Shown: piece by piece, positions 33,340-42,482 of the stretch
Position numbering within the stretch: position 1 is the stretch's first letter
How the letters are laid out: each line of letters starts with the position of its first letter
Source of the DNA: an uncultured Lachnospiraceae bacterium
Lineage (GTDB): Bacteria > Bacillota > Clostridia > Lachnospirales > Lachnospiraceae
Reading direction: 5' to 3'
Length of the DNA: 53,660 bases
NCBI GenBank assembly: GCA_910578845.1
Contig: CAJTSL010000025.1
Span: 1-53,660 of the forward strand
Position numbers and translations under genes: made by a program
Notes under the pieces: generated by a model
What the model was told of the DNA's origin: nothing
Database searches by the model: none
The model's input: the letters and a program-made list of their open reading frames with translations, nothing else

Positions 33340-33777
33340 TCAGTCCTTTTTCCCATTGATAAAATGGATCAGCTTTTTGATCGCTTCTTCAATATGTTTA
33401 TCATTTTCTGACTCCAAGGACTCATGAAAGCCGGTCAACACCTTCAGATCGTCATTATTTAATGTAATGACATGCTCTCTCTCATAATCCGGCTGCGGGA
33501 TCGCATAAGAATCCATTTCCTTTTCCAGCTCATTTAAGCGGCGCATAATATCAGTGATCTGTGAATTGCCCAGATTCACGGTTTCCAACAATTCAGAGTA
33601 AACTTCCGCTATCCGTTCACATTCCGGTATATCCTCATAGATCTTTTCAGGTTCATCCATAATGCCCGATTCGTTGCCATTTCCATAGACATACCGGTTA
33701 TCTTTGATATTCCTGTCCAGGAAATTCAATGTCTGCGTGATTTTTCCTCCTTCAACTGTTATGATAAGCTTTGCCAT
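33340..33777 (-). CDS. Hypothetical protein
   Basis: The 145-residue acidic protein is not a family I recognise. The N-terminus (MAKLIITVEGGKITQTLNFLDRN) looks like a short beta-strand region. The middle and C-terminus are helical with many Glu (RIAEVYSELLETVNL, IMRRLNELEKEMDSY, EEAIKKLIHFINGKKD). There are no membrane segments, signal peptide or cysteine pairs. An excellent AAAGGAGGA ribosome site supports it as real. It converges on the yolD-like gene with only 21 bases between stops. Confidence 0.7.
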   Translation of the reverse strand: MAKLIITVEGGKITQTLNFLDRNIKDNRYVYGNGNESGIMDEPEKIYEDIPECERIAEVYSELLETVNLGNSQITDIMRRLNELEKEMDSYAIPQPDYEREHVITLNNDDLKVLTGFHESLESENDKHIEEAIKKLIHFINGKKD

Positions 33778-33869
33778 AATTTTTTCCTCCTTTTACTGTC
33801 TTTTATATTAGGCAATTGCCGTTTCGCAATTAGCCATTATTCTCCGCCTAACCCACTACGCCCTTTTCG

Positions 33870-35226
33870 TCATAAGCTCTCCCGATACCCTGTCAGCATC
33901 CACATCATCTTCTCTATGTTCAAAGGTTTTGTCAAATGGCCGTTCATGCCGGCTTCCTTTGTCTTTTGCATATCTTCCTCATATACGTCTGCCGTCATCG
34001 CAAAAATCGGGATCGTCCCCGCTTCTTCTCTCTCTAGCGCCACAATTGTCAATACAAGTCCTGATATCAAAACTCTCATGATTTACTTTCGTCTTACCCG
34101 ACTCAATTCGGCTCATATGGGAAAGGAAATCGCTTTTTGCCTGGTTTGCGCTGTTAGCTTAGTCAGCGGCTGCCTTTAACAGCTTATTGGCCTCATCTTT
34201 CTGCCTGACTATTTTCTTATCAGCGCTTGCAATCATTGTCACCACGATCATGACAATAGCCAATACAAGCACCACGGCAAAGACGACCACCAAAAATCAT
34301 ATTGTCCCATGGAGCAATACCCGTGCGCTGGCTCCTAACACATCCGAAGGAACGAAGAGAAGTATCTGCTAATTCTGCGCAGCAACTGCCGCACTGGCGA
34401 CAAACCATTTCTGTCCTTTCCTATCCTCTTCGGTATAAGCAAATTCCAATGCCGTATTATATCCCTGCTCTAAGGCATATTTAAATTCTTCATAGGAACC
34501 GCCATGTACAATCTTATAACCCTCAAATGCATGTAAGATATTCTGTCCTTCAATGAAATGATTGGCGTATGTATGCTTATAAAGCCTTCTTCCGTCTTTA
34601 TTCACCAGATATGTATAACACTGGTCGCCAAAGCCATTCACCGCGATCTTCTCTCGCATCTCTTCTATATCAACCGCTAGTACAAGATGCGTGATCTCAC
34701 CACTGTCGGTTCCGAAAAAAATCGGTCGTTCTAATCGTTTCAAGAATATAAAATAAGAACTTTCCGTATTAAGGGGAATCTCGGACACGAACATCTGCTT
34801 TTCGCCTGCTTGTGCCGCCAACAATTCAGTCTGCTGAAAACAGCCTATATTTTCGTCCGAAGAATAGTACTTTCCACTTCTATCAATGGCAAGCACAATA
34901 GAATTTTGTTCATTAATAAAATCTGACGTAGATGTCAGAACTGTCAACATCTCCTCTTCCGAGGCGATTTCTTCTGTCCGGATCACATTTTCACATACCA
35001 GGACCTGCTGCCAGGAATATGCGATGACACCGTCTACAATCTCCGAAGCCTTATCGGCAAATTCAACAATATGATTGCTTCGTTCCCTGAAAAGCTGTTC
35101 GTCCAAAAAGGAGAAGTAAACTATAGATACGGCTATCAAAATTGCAACTGCAACCACAACAAAAGCAACAGGGATCCCTTTCATACCATCATCCCTTTTG
35201 CCTGACTTTTTATCCTGTACGTCCAT
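33870..35226 (-). pseudogene. Decayed membrane hybrid histidine kinase (sensor, TM, H-box stub, receiver stub)
   Basis: Read from 35226, the frame gives a first TM helix, a Cache-like extracellular sensor of about 230 residues and WFVASAAVAAQN, then a TAG at 34371-34369. The same frame continues through a TGA (34299-34297), a second TM helix (VVVFAVVLVLAIVMIVVTMI), a linker, a TAA (34161-34159) and the start of an H-box (AKSDFLSHMS). That H-box is joined directly to a post-HisKA segment (RIESGKTKVN, SFDIRTCIDN), so the phospho-His helix is missing. A second junction near 34045 shifts frame into the C-terminal half of a receiver (GTIPIFAMTADVYEED, GHLTKPLNIEKMMWML), so the ATPase domain and the receiver Asp are gone. 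Three stops plus two large internal deletions make it non-functional as a kinase. The sensor ORF alone (34369-35226) could still be made. Confidence 0.88.
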
Positions 35227-35260
35227 GCAAATCCCTCTATTACACTTTTCTATCCAATAG

Positions 35261-35288
35261 GGCGCAGACAGCAGCCGCTGTCTACGCC
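35261..35288. other. Strong stem-loop upstream of the decayed kinase
   Basis: GGCG-c-AGACAGC-agcc-GCTGTCT-a-CGCC gives 11 paired bases with one mismatch. There is no T-tract on the minus strand, so it is a stem-loop or weak terminator of the deacetylase gene. Confidence 0.5.
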
Positions 35289-35407
35289 TTATATCGTTTT
35301 AGATTATAGCACATACTTCCTTATAAATCTATTCATTTTTCACTTTATTTACGTTAATTGCCTTTCCTAATTATTGCTGTGCGCAAAATTATTCATCCGG
35401 CATACCG

Positions 35408-36259
35408 CTATACGGTTCCCGATTTTAGCTCCCTCGTCTCTCCTGCTTCTATCTTCGCCATTGTTCCATCAACACTAATCCATACAGGGATCGCGTTCGG
35501 GTTATATACCAGATCGCCCGCCGCAGAGAATTTCAAATTCTTAGCGGCATTCATATAATCAACGATTTCCATATTCGTCGCATACCAGATATCGTCCCTT
35601 CCACCGATATATTCGCAGAATTTTTCGATCTTCGCCCACTCGCTCTCATCCTCTCCGAATTCATAACTGTGGCCCCAGACATACATCATATATAAATATT
35701 GTGTCTTGCACAGCCCGGCAAACCGCTCTGCATTTTCCATCAGATTATGATTGTGGTGACAGGTCGCTTTCCAGGCCAGATAATTCTCCGGAAATGCAAA
35801 ATCATCCGTATTCCCCACGATCCTGCTATATTCTATGCCACAAGCGGGAAGCATCTGCATGATCTCCTCGCTATAGGAACCGTTCGGATAACTCATGCCC
35901 CGTACAGGATAGCCACATGCTGCCTCTAGCGCCTTCCTGTCTTCCATGACTTGCTGCACCACCTGGGAGAGCGGACATCTTGCTATTGTAGGATGGGTAT
36001 AGGTATGACAGGACACTTCATGCCCACGATAAAGCTCCCTCACTTCTTCAAAGGGAATGCGTGGGATCGGTCCCATATCATTGCCAAACAGGCCGCTCCC
36101 ATTGAGATGGAACGTCCCTTTAATGCCGTACTTATTAAAGATTGCAATGAGCTTACGGTCATGGATTTTCCCATCATCATAACTCATAGTCAGTACTTTA
36201 TGTTTCCCACCCGGAAAGCATGTGTAAATCGTTGAAAACTCTTGTTTTCTAATTGTCAT
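35408..36259 (-). CDS. Polysaccharide deacetylase family protein (NodB fold)
   Basis: The 283-residue protein has the NodB motifs: motif 1 LTMSYDDGK (D28, D29), motif 2 VSCHTYTHP (H85, H89, metal ligands) and motif 3 RGMSYPNGSYSEE. A C-terminal YMMYVWGHSYEFGEDESEW segment is typical of a subgroup near xylan and peptidoglycan deacetylases. It removes N- or O-acetyl groups from carbohydrates. There is no signal peptide, so it is likely cytoplasmic. The ATG follows GGGAGGA. It sits between two broken signalling genes with its own reading frame intact. Confidence 0.88.
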   Translation of the reverse strand: MTIRKQEFSTIYTCFPGGKHKVLTMSYDDGKIHDRKLIAIFNKYGIKGTFHLNGSGLFGNDMGPIPRIPFEEVRELYRGHEVSCHTYTHPTIARCPLSQVVQQVMEDRKALEAACGYPVRGMSYPNGSYSEEIMQMLPACGIEYSRIVGNTDDFAFPENYLAWKATCHHNHNLMENAERFAGLCKTQYLYMMYVWGHSYEFGEDESEWAKIEKFCEYIGGRDDIWYATNMEIVDYMNAAKNLKFSAAGDLVYNPNAIPVWISVDGTMAKIEAGETRELKSGTV

Positions 36260-36292
36260 CTATCTATTCCTCCCAACATAACCGCTGTCACG

Positions 36293-38167
36293 TTATTCTA
36301 CTATTTCTAACAATTTCCCGGTAATATCCGCCATATTCGAAGACGCCTGTTTCGTATGATGGGAAATCCCCACGTTCCGTTCTACAACATCGGAGATCCG
36401 TCCGATCTGTCCGACTGCATCAGTGACAATTCCCATATTCTCTCTTACCATGTCTGTAATCTTTTCCACATCGTGGCTTGCTTTTTCTATATTTCCTACC
36501 ATGGTATTAAATGCTTCTGCCGTCCGATCCGTGATTTCCTTACCATCTTCTACCGCCTTGATGGAATTCGTGATCAGCTCATTGGTTTCCTTTGCTGCCT
36601 GCGCGCTTCTCGCGGCAAGCTCTCCTATCTGTGTCGCTACGACTGCAAATCCTTTGCCCATTTCTCCTGCCCTTGCTGCCTCGATAGACGCATTGAGGGA
36701 AAGCATATTGGTCTGTTGCGCTATAGAAGTAATTTCATCAATGATCTTCTCAATCTCTATCGACATATCGCTGATTCTTTGCATGGAGTTTTTCAAAAGA
36801 TCCATCTGTGACTTTGTCTGCGTGATTTTCTCCGTTGTCTCTCCGGTTTCTTTCGCTACATGAACGGATACCTCCACGCTCTCGCCCAATTCCTGCGTCA
36901 ACTGCTCCATGATCTGTTTCAGGTCTTCTACCGCTTTCTCCTGTTCCCCTGTTCCGTTATAAATATCATCCGCATTTTCTAACGTCTCTCCTGATACGCG
37001 GTTCAAATCCGTACAAGCATCTTTAATATTCTGAATCAGATTCCTGTTATTCTCCACATCCATTTTCTGTTGTTCCAGCAGTTTCTCGTTTTCCTGCATA
37101 TTCCGGCGGATACTTTCTACCATCTTATTAATGTTTCAGGAGAGTTGCATAAATTCCGGGTTTCCTTGCACATCGACATGAATCCCAAAATCCCCTTCTG
37201 CAATCTTTTTCATAGAAGCAGTAATCTGATTCACACCATATACAATCTTATCATCTACCATGTGGTTGATCATCAACAATAATATCCCAAAAATGATTGC
37301 CAAGCTGATCAGCACGACAAGCGTTTGGCTATTCCTCTGTGCATAGTATTCTCCCGATGGCAAAAACGTCCCTATCACCTGGTCGCCATACTCCTGCGCC
37401 AGATAATACCCGCTCTTACCGTCCACTTTCGCTTTCCCTTTTCCCGTAAGCTCCTCCGGGAACCCGGCTTGTGCCGCAGGCGCCCCCACCAGCGCAGCAT
37501 TCGGGTGCGCCAATAGCAATCCGCTTTCTTTATCAACGGCATAAACATAGCCGTTCTCCCCAAAATCAATCTCTCTTAAAACCACATCTATTTCCGTACC
37601 GGCAAGCATCTCTTCCAATACTTCCGGGCGTACTCCAACCTGTACCAGCCCTGGCGCATCCGTCCTCGCCACGCCTATGTACTGCATCACTATGCCTTCT
37701 GCCACGTTCACCTGCGGCTCCTGGGCAATCTCAATTGCCGGGTCGTCTACGATAACCATGAATGCATTGGACTGTTCGCCGCTTTTCATGTCAAACCCTA
37801 CATAAGCATCTATCGTGCTCTCCGTAATGATCCCGTTTTGATCAATAACATGAAGCTCATTCACCTGTAGCCTGTCTTTGATCTCATTTAACTTGGCCGC
37901 ATCTTCCAAAATTGAACGATCCGCAGCAATCATATCGGCAAACGCTCTTGTCTTCGCCAGATTATCTTCACTCAAGTTCTCTTTCAGTCTTTCAATGTTC
38001 TCTTCATTTCCTTCTAGTTTCGATTTTACATCTTCCAATTTTGTCATCGCGGAAGCAGTATTATTCCTCTCGCTTACAACTGTCTGTAACAAGAAAATAG
38101 CGATAATCGTAATCAGGAACGCTGCCAACATGTACATAGAAAGACGTTTGGTGAAAATCTTCTTCAT
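36293..38167 (-). pseudogene. Methyl-accepting chemotaxis protein split by one in-frame TGA
   Basis: From the ATG at 38167 the frame encodes a TM helix (MYMLAAFLITIIAIFLLQTVV), a Cache-type ligand-binding region, a second TM (LVVLISLAIIFGILLLMINHMV) and a HAMP domain. It is broken by a TGA at 37138-37136 after GNPEFMQLS. The same frame continues with NINKMVESIRRNMQENE and a complete signalling domain, including the kinase-contact tip (IAQQTNMLSLNASIEAARAGE, GKGFAVVATQIGELA), to the stop at 36293. A single base change would restore a 624-residue receptor. No frameshift or deletion is visible, so this is a recent nonsense mutation, a sequencing error, or a readthrough case. Restart at the ATG at 37123 lacks a ribosome site. 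Confidence 0.85.
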
Positions 38168-38340
38168 AGTCGCCTTTTCCCTTCTCTCTGTTTTGTAATA
38201 AGCAGTTGCTTATGCTTTGCAACAATATAACATTCTGCCATCCTTAAAGCAATATTTGTCTAGAGGCTGCGTCCATTATATCATAAAACTGCATTCCTAA
38301 CACAATATTTTACCAAAAAGAAGAACTGACCCGTAAAAGA

Positions 38341-39591
38341 CTACGAGAAACGCAAACGGTACTCCTCCATATTGACCGTTTTCCCTGTCAGTCTGGACTC
38401 TTCCGCCGCAAAAGCCATCAAATGGCTGTCTACGGAAACCTCCGCGCTCGAAAGGGAATATGCCCCGTTGCTTTCCACCGTACGGATAAAGCCTTGCATA
38501 AACTTCTCATCGCTTCCACTATGACCGGACTTACCTGTTTTGATAGAATATTCTGTCTTATCCCCTGTCAGGAAATCCCGTATTTCTATGGTGTTCTTTA
38601 ACATGTCGCCCGTGATCTGCCCTCTCGTCCCCATCAGCGTGATAAGGCGGGTCATGTCAGGGGTAAACGCACACATCGTAAAGCTTACCGTAATGCCGCC
38701 TTCGAACAAAAGGTTGACTACCTGATGATCCACGACATTATTATCACACCGGTATACACATCTGCCATACGGCCCTTCCTTAAGCGCCTCCCGCACCGCC
38801 TCTATGGTACCGTCTAACGCGACTATCTTACGGAAGCCTCTTGATTCCTCATCCCGAAGATAAATCTTATTCGCGCTATAAGGACAGTCGCTTTCGACTT
38901 TACAATCTCTCATACAATACATCCCGGATCCTTTAGGCGCGTTTTCTTCCTTGAAATGCTGTAGAGAGCCAAATGAAGAGACAGCCTGGCACTTTCTGCC
39001 GACAAGCCAACAGAAAATATCCAAGTCATGGCAGGATTTCTGTAAGATCATAGGACTGCTCTCATCCGAATTCCTCCAATTCCCCCTCACGAAACTGTGC
39101 GCCTGATGCCAGAACGCCACACACTCCATATGCTGGATCGACACCAGCTCACCGATCGCGCCGCTATCTAACATCTCCTTAATTTTGGTGAAAAAAGGAG
39201 AATAACGCAGCACATGGCATATCGTCAATGTCTTTTGATATCTCCCGGCATACTCTCCCATCTCCAGGCATTCTTTGGGATCCGGCGACATCGGTTTCTC
39301 GCACATGACATGATATCCCAGCTCAAATGCCGCTTTCACAGGCTCCACATGAAAACGGTCCTGTGTACAGATCATACAGCAGTCTGCCAGCTTCCCCTTT
39401 TCAAACAGTTCTCTCCAATCAGTGAATACGGCTTCATCCGGCAGACCATGTTCTTCTATAAGCCACTGCCGTCTCTCCTCATCCGGCTCCGCAGCCGCCA
39501 CCACTTTGATCTCGTCAGGGTGAAGCCTGGCATATGCCGCATACACCCGCGCCCCCCTTTGTCCTGCACCGACAAGTACTGCTGTAATCAT
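38341..39591 (-). CDS. Gfo/Idh/MocA family oxidoreductase
   Basis: The 416-residue protein has an N-terminal Rossmann fold (AVLVGAGQRGARVYAAY), the conserved MCEKPMSPDPKEC segment with catalytic-region Lys, and the alpha/beta C-domain (SCHDLDIFCWLVGRKC). It carries a cysteine cluster (GMYCMRDCKVESDCPYSA, then CVYRC) seen in a subset of the family. These NAD(P)-dependent enzymes oxidise sugars, inositols or their derivatives. It has a clear promoter (39642-39670) and lies beyond the terminator at 39723-39762, so it is a separate unit downstream of the GH3 operon. Strong AGGAGG ribosome site. Confidence 0.88.
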   Translation of the reverse strand: MITAVLVGAGQRGARVYAAYARLHPDEIKVVAAAEPDEERRQWLIEEHGLPDEAVFTDWRELFEKGKLADCCMICTQDRFHVEPVKAAFELGYHVMCEKPMSPDPKECLEMGEYAGRYQKTLTICHVLRYSPFFTKIKEMLDSGAIGELVSIQHMECVAFWHQAHSFVRGNWRNSDESSPMILQKSCHDLDIFCWLVGRKCQAVSSFGSLQHFKEENAPKGSGMYCMRDCKVESDCPYSANKIYLRDEESRGFRKIVALDGTIEAVREALKEGPYGRCVYRCDNNVVDHQVVNLLFEGGITVSFTMCAFTPDMTRLITLMGTRGQITGDMLKNTIEIRDFLTGDKTEYSIKTGKSGHSGSDEKFMQGFIRTVESNGAYSLSSAEVSVDSHLMAFAAEESRLTGKTVNMEEYRLRFS

Positions 39592-39641
39592 AGGTAACCT
39601 CCTATTATCGTAACATCATATGTGTTGTTATTGTTATGTCT

Positions 39642-39670
39642 ATTATACGCAATCCGGGGATATTCTTCAA
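39642..39670 (-). promoter_or_regulatory. Promoter of the Gfo/Idh oxidoreductase gene
   Basis: The minus strand reads TTGAAG (39670-39665), 17 bases, TATAAT (39647-39642), about 50 bases before the ATG. Confidence 0.7.
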
Positions 39671-39722
39671 CGATCTGTCTATTATGTCCATCTATTTGTA
39701 GGTGATTTCCCGCTGTCTAACG

Positions 39723-39762
39723 AAAAACCAGGGAGAAACTTCACAAGTTCTCCCTGGCCTTT
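39723..39762 (-). terminator. Terminator after the GH3 gene
   Basis: CCAGGGAGAA (39728-39737) and TTCTCCCTGG (39748-39757) pair perfectly, with an inner CTT/AAG extension after one bulge. The minus strand follows with TTTTT. It closes the AtuA-to-GH3 operon. Confidence 0.85.
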
Positions 39763-39787
39763 TATTTCCCCCTCTACAAGTCCTGTC

Positions 39788-42415
39788 TTAATCCACTGAT
39801 TGTTGGTAGGCTACCGCCCCTTCATAGGCAGAGCTTTGTGCGATAATGTTCAACATCCTCTTCGCACATGCCTGCAAATCACCCAATGTAATCGGGCATT
39901 CTACTTCTCCTTCGGCAGCGCCTACTGCCTTTATGATGTCGTCCACATCTTTCTGGCTGCCCGGCATGGTCAGGTCATTCCCTGCTTTCACGCAGCCGGA
40001 TGCACTCGAATAACCATACTTGTATTTCATGTTCGGATTCAATTCTATACTGCCCGTTGTCCCCCAGTCGGTCATAACAATGCCTTTAAAGCCCCATTCC
40101 TCTCTGGCTATGGCAGTCAGCAAGTCATAGCTGTTCGCCGTATGGACGCCGTTGATCAAGTTATAAGAGGTCATGATGGACATCGGCTGGGAAGCCTTGA
40201 CTGCGATTTCGAAGCATTTCAAGTAAATCTCCCGGATCGCCCGCTCACCGATATGCGCATTCACATGCATTCTGTTATCTTCCTGGTTATTGAAAGCAAA
40301 ATGCTTAATCGTCGTGCCTACGCCTTTATGTTTCTGTACGCCACAAGTATCCGCTGCGGCACAGTTGCCGGCAACAAGCGGATCCTCCGAATAATATTCG
40401 AAATTCCGCCCACATAGAGGATTCCTATGGATATTCATGCCAGGAGCCAGCCAGAGCGTCACGCCCAGCTCTTCCATCTCTTCTCCTACGATATCGCCAG
40501 CTTCCTCTATGGTTTCCAAATCCCATGTCTGTGCTAACAATGTCGCTATCGGGATTGCCGTACAATATTGATAATAAGTGACTGCATCTTCCGGTATTTC
40601 CGGTTTCCCGTCCTTTCCGGAGAGGATATCCAGTTCGGCAAGGGAAGCATCTTCCGATCCTTTTATGATGTTCCCGTCTTTATCTACGGAAAAGTGTCTG
40701 GAAAGCCTAAGTCCCGCAGGGCCGTCCGCCAAGATCATGTTACGGACATTACGGTCTTCCATCATCCTGGACGTAGTATCTCCCGCCGCTCCCGGACAGG
40801 CTGCCGAAGCTGCCCCAACCACGGAATCAGCGCCCATGCCGCCTCTTGCCGTTCCTACGCAAAGCTCCGCCATCTCTTCCACTGTCAGTTGGCTCACCAA
40901 CTGGTCTAGTGTCGAGCGTCCTGCACGAACATCATCCATTGTGATCTTATCCCCGTCCGTTCTTTCCAGAACCGGGTTCTCGCTCTGGTATGTCGCTTCA
41001 TGGCATGGTATGTCCGCTGTATTGACAGCAATCCTGGGCGCCGCCTCTTTCTGTGCCTGTTCTTCTTCGTATGTATAAGGCGTTTTCCCTTTTGCTGACA
41101 ACTGCTCTAGCTCACAGTCCAAAGCAAAGCGGTTAGATAATTTCTCCGTCACTGCTTCCCCGTCCAAAGAAAGGATTGCGGCAATTTGAGTGTTCCGGGA
41201 GCTATTGCCCACACGGATCACGTAATCGCCTTTTTCCAATACCCAGCAAGCTCGTTCTTCATCATAAGAAGCCATCTGTCTTACAGAGAAAGTAAGCGTT
41301 AAACATTGTTCCTCACCAGGTTCTAATTTTTTCGTCTTCCCATAAGCTGCCAATTCCTGATAAGGCTTCTCTAATTTTCCTTCCGGCGCGGAATAATATA
41401 CTTGCACGACTTCTTTTCCTGCATATTGATCCCCGCTATTTGCCACTTTCACTTTCAGCGTCACCGTCTCTTTGTCCACTTGCACGCTTTCCGTTTCCAT
41501 ACTAAAAGTGGTATAGGAAAGGCCATAGCCAAAAGGATAGGCAGGCGCAATGTTGAAGCTGTCAAAATACCGGTAGCCGACGAAAATGCCCTCTTCATAA
41601 TATTCATCGTCTATATCGCCATTCATATGACTGAATTTCCCAGCGCAAGGATAGTCCTCATAATGCTTCGCCCAAGTTGTTGTCAGTTTGCCGCTAGGCG
41701 TTTCCTTCCCTGTCAGTACATCCGCCAGCGCATAGCCGCCGATATTCCCCGCCTGGCTCATTAACAGGATGGCATCGGCCCCTGCCTCATTGCGCAAAAA
41801 TGTAGTGTCAACCACGCTTCCCACATTCAGGATGACTATGACGGTACGGAAATGGCTCCGTAAAGTACGGATAGCTTCCTTTTCTTCATCGAAAAGCTCA
41901 TACTCTCCTGCTACCGGCTTTCTGTCCTTCCCTTCCCCGGAATTACGGGCCACTACAAACAGCGCCGTATCCGCATCCGTCTTCTCACACGCTTCCAGTA
42001 CGGAAGGAATGGCAGGTTCTTTAAAAGGTGTTTCAAAAATATAGCAAATAGGCACGACGCCATCTTGTTCCACTGCCTTTTTCATTGCTTCATTATAGGC
42101 AGCCTTTGCTTCATCCACTATCTTGTCATAGCTATCCAGCCACTCTTTGGTCGTTATTTCAAAGCCGGCATCTTCTAAGCCCTGTTCTACATTTACTACA
42201 GACCGGCTGTTCACATCCCCGGAGCCTGTGCCGCCTTTCACGGTCCGTCTGCCGCCGTTGCCAAATAAGGCGATCTTTTCTCCGGACGTAAGCGGGAGCG
42301 CGCCGTTATTCTCTAAAAGCACCATCCCCTGAGTAGCAACCTTCCTGGAACGTTCCATATTCCTTATCTCCCGTTCACTAATCTCCGGGGTGGTTGATGC
42401 AAAAAATTTAGCCAT
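39788..42415 (-). CDS. GH3 beta-glycosidase with permuted domain order
   Basis: The 875-residue product carries the GH3 C-terminal domain first (residues about 20-300: RKVATQGMVLLENNGALPL, FGNGGRRTVKGGTGSGDVN), then a fibronectin-III-like domain (about 310-420). The catalytic TIM barrel is last (about 510-860: MILADGPAGLRLSRHF, GTTIKHFAFNNQEDNR, and the nucleophile motif IVMTDWG). This reversed order is known from some rumen and gut Clostridia beta-glucosidases. There is no signal peptide, so substrates are imported first. It is the last gene of the operon with the esterase, CoA transferase and AtuA genes. The exact sugar specificity (glucose, xylose or other) cannot be read. Confidence 0.92.
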   Translation of the reverse strand: MAKFFASTTPEISEREIRNMERSRKVATQGMVLLENNGALPLTSGEKIALFGNGGRRTVKGGTGSGDVNSRSVVNVEQGLEDAGFEITTKEWLDSYDKIVDEAKAAYNEAMKKAVEQDGVVPICYIFETPFKEPAIPSVLEACEKTDADTALFVVARNSGEGKDRKPVAGEYELFDEEKEAIRTLRSHFRTVIVILNVGSVVDTTFLRNEAGADAILLMSQAGNIGGYALADVLTGKETPSGKLTTTWAKHYEDYPCAGKFSHMNGDIDDEYYEEGIFVGYRYFDSFNIAPAYPFGYGLSYTTFSMETESVQVDKETVTLKVKVANSGDQYAGKEVVQVYYSAPEGKLEKPYQELAAYGKTKKLEPGEEQCLTLTFSVRQMASYDEERACWVLEKGDYVIRVGNSSRNTQIAAILSLDGEAVTEKLSNRFALDCELEQLSAKGKTPYTYEEEQAQKEAAPRIAVNTADIPCHEATYQSENPVLERTDGDKITMDDVRAGRSTLDQLVSQLTVEEMAELCVGTARGGMGADSVVGAASAACPGAAGDTTSRMMEDRNVRNMILADGPAGLRLSRHFSVDKDGNIIKGSEDASLAELDILSGKDGKPEIPEDAVTYYQYCTAIPIATLLAQTWDLETIEEAGDIVGEEMEELGVTLWLAPGMNIHRNPLCGRNFEYYSEDPLVAGNCAAADTCGVQKHKGVGTTIKHFAFNNQEDNRMHVNAHIGERAIREIYLKCFEIAVKASQPMSIMTSYNLINGVHTANSYDLLTAIAREEWGFKGIVMTDWGTTGSIELNPNMKYKYGYSSASGCVKAGNDLTMPGSQKDVDDIIKAVGAAEGEVECPITLGDLQACAKRMLNIIAQSSAYEGAVAYQQSVD

Positions 42416-42482
42416 ATTTCCTCCTATTTTCTAATCCAGTCCCACGTCATGAATTGGTTCCTTATTCGTCTTCTTCCTCTGC

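Noticed and set aside
37136..37138. TGA in the chemoreceptor as a selenocysteine codon
   Set aside because: The position is a HAMP helix with no redox role, and I see no SECIS-like hairpin directly after it; a nonsense mutation is simpler.
39800..40417. 205-codon plus-strand open frame opposite the GH3 gene
   Set aside because: Antisense shadow of a conserved catalytic domain; no start signal and Cys/His-rich random composition.
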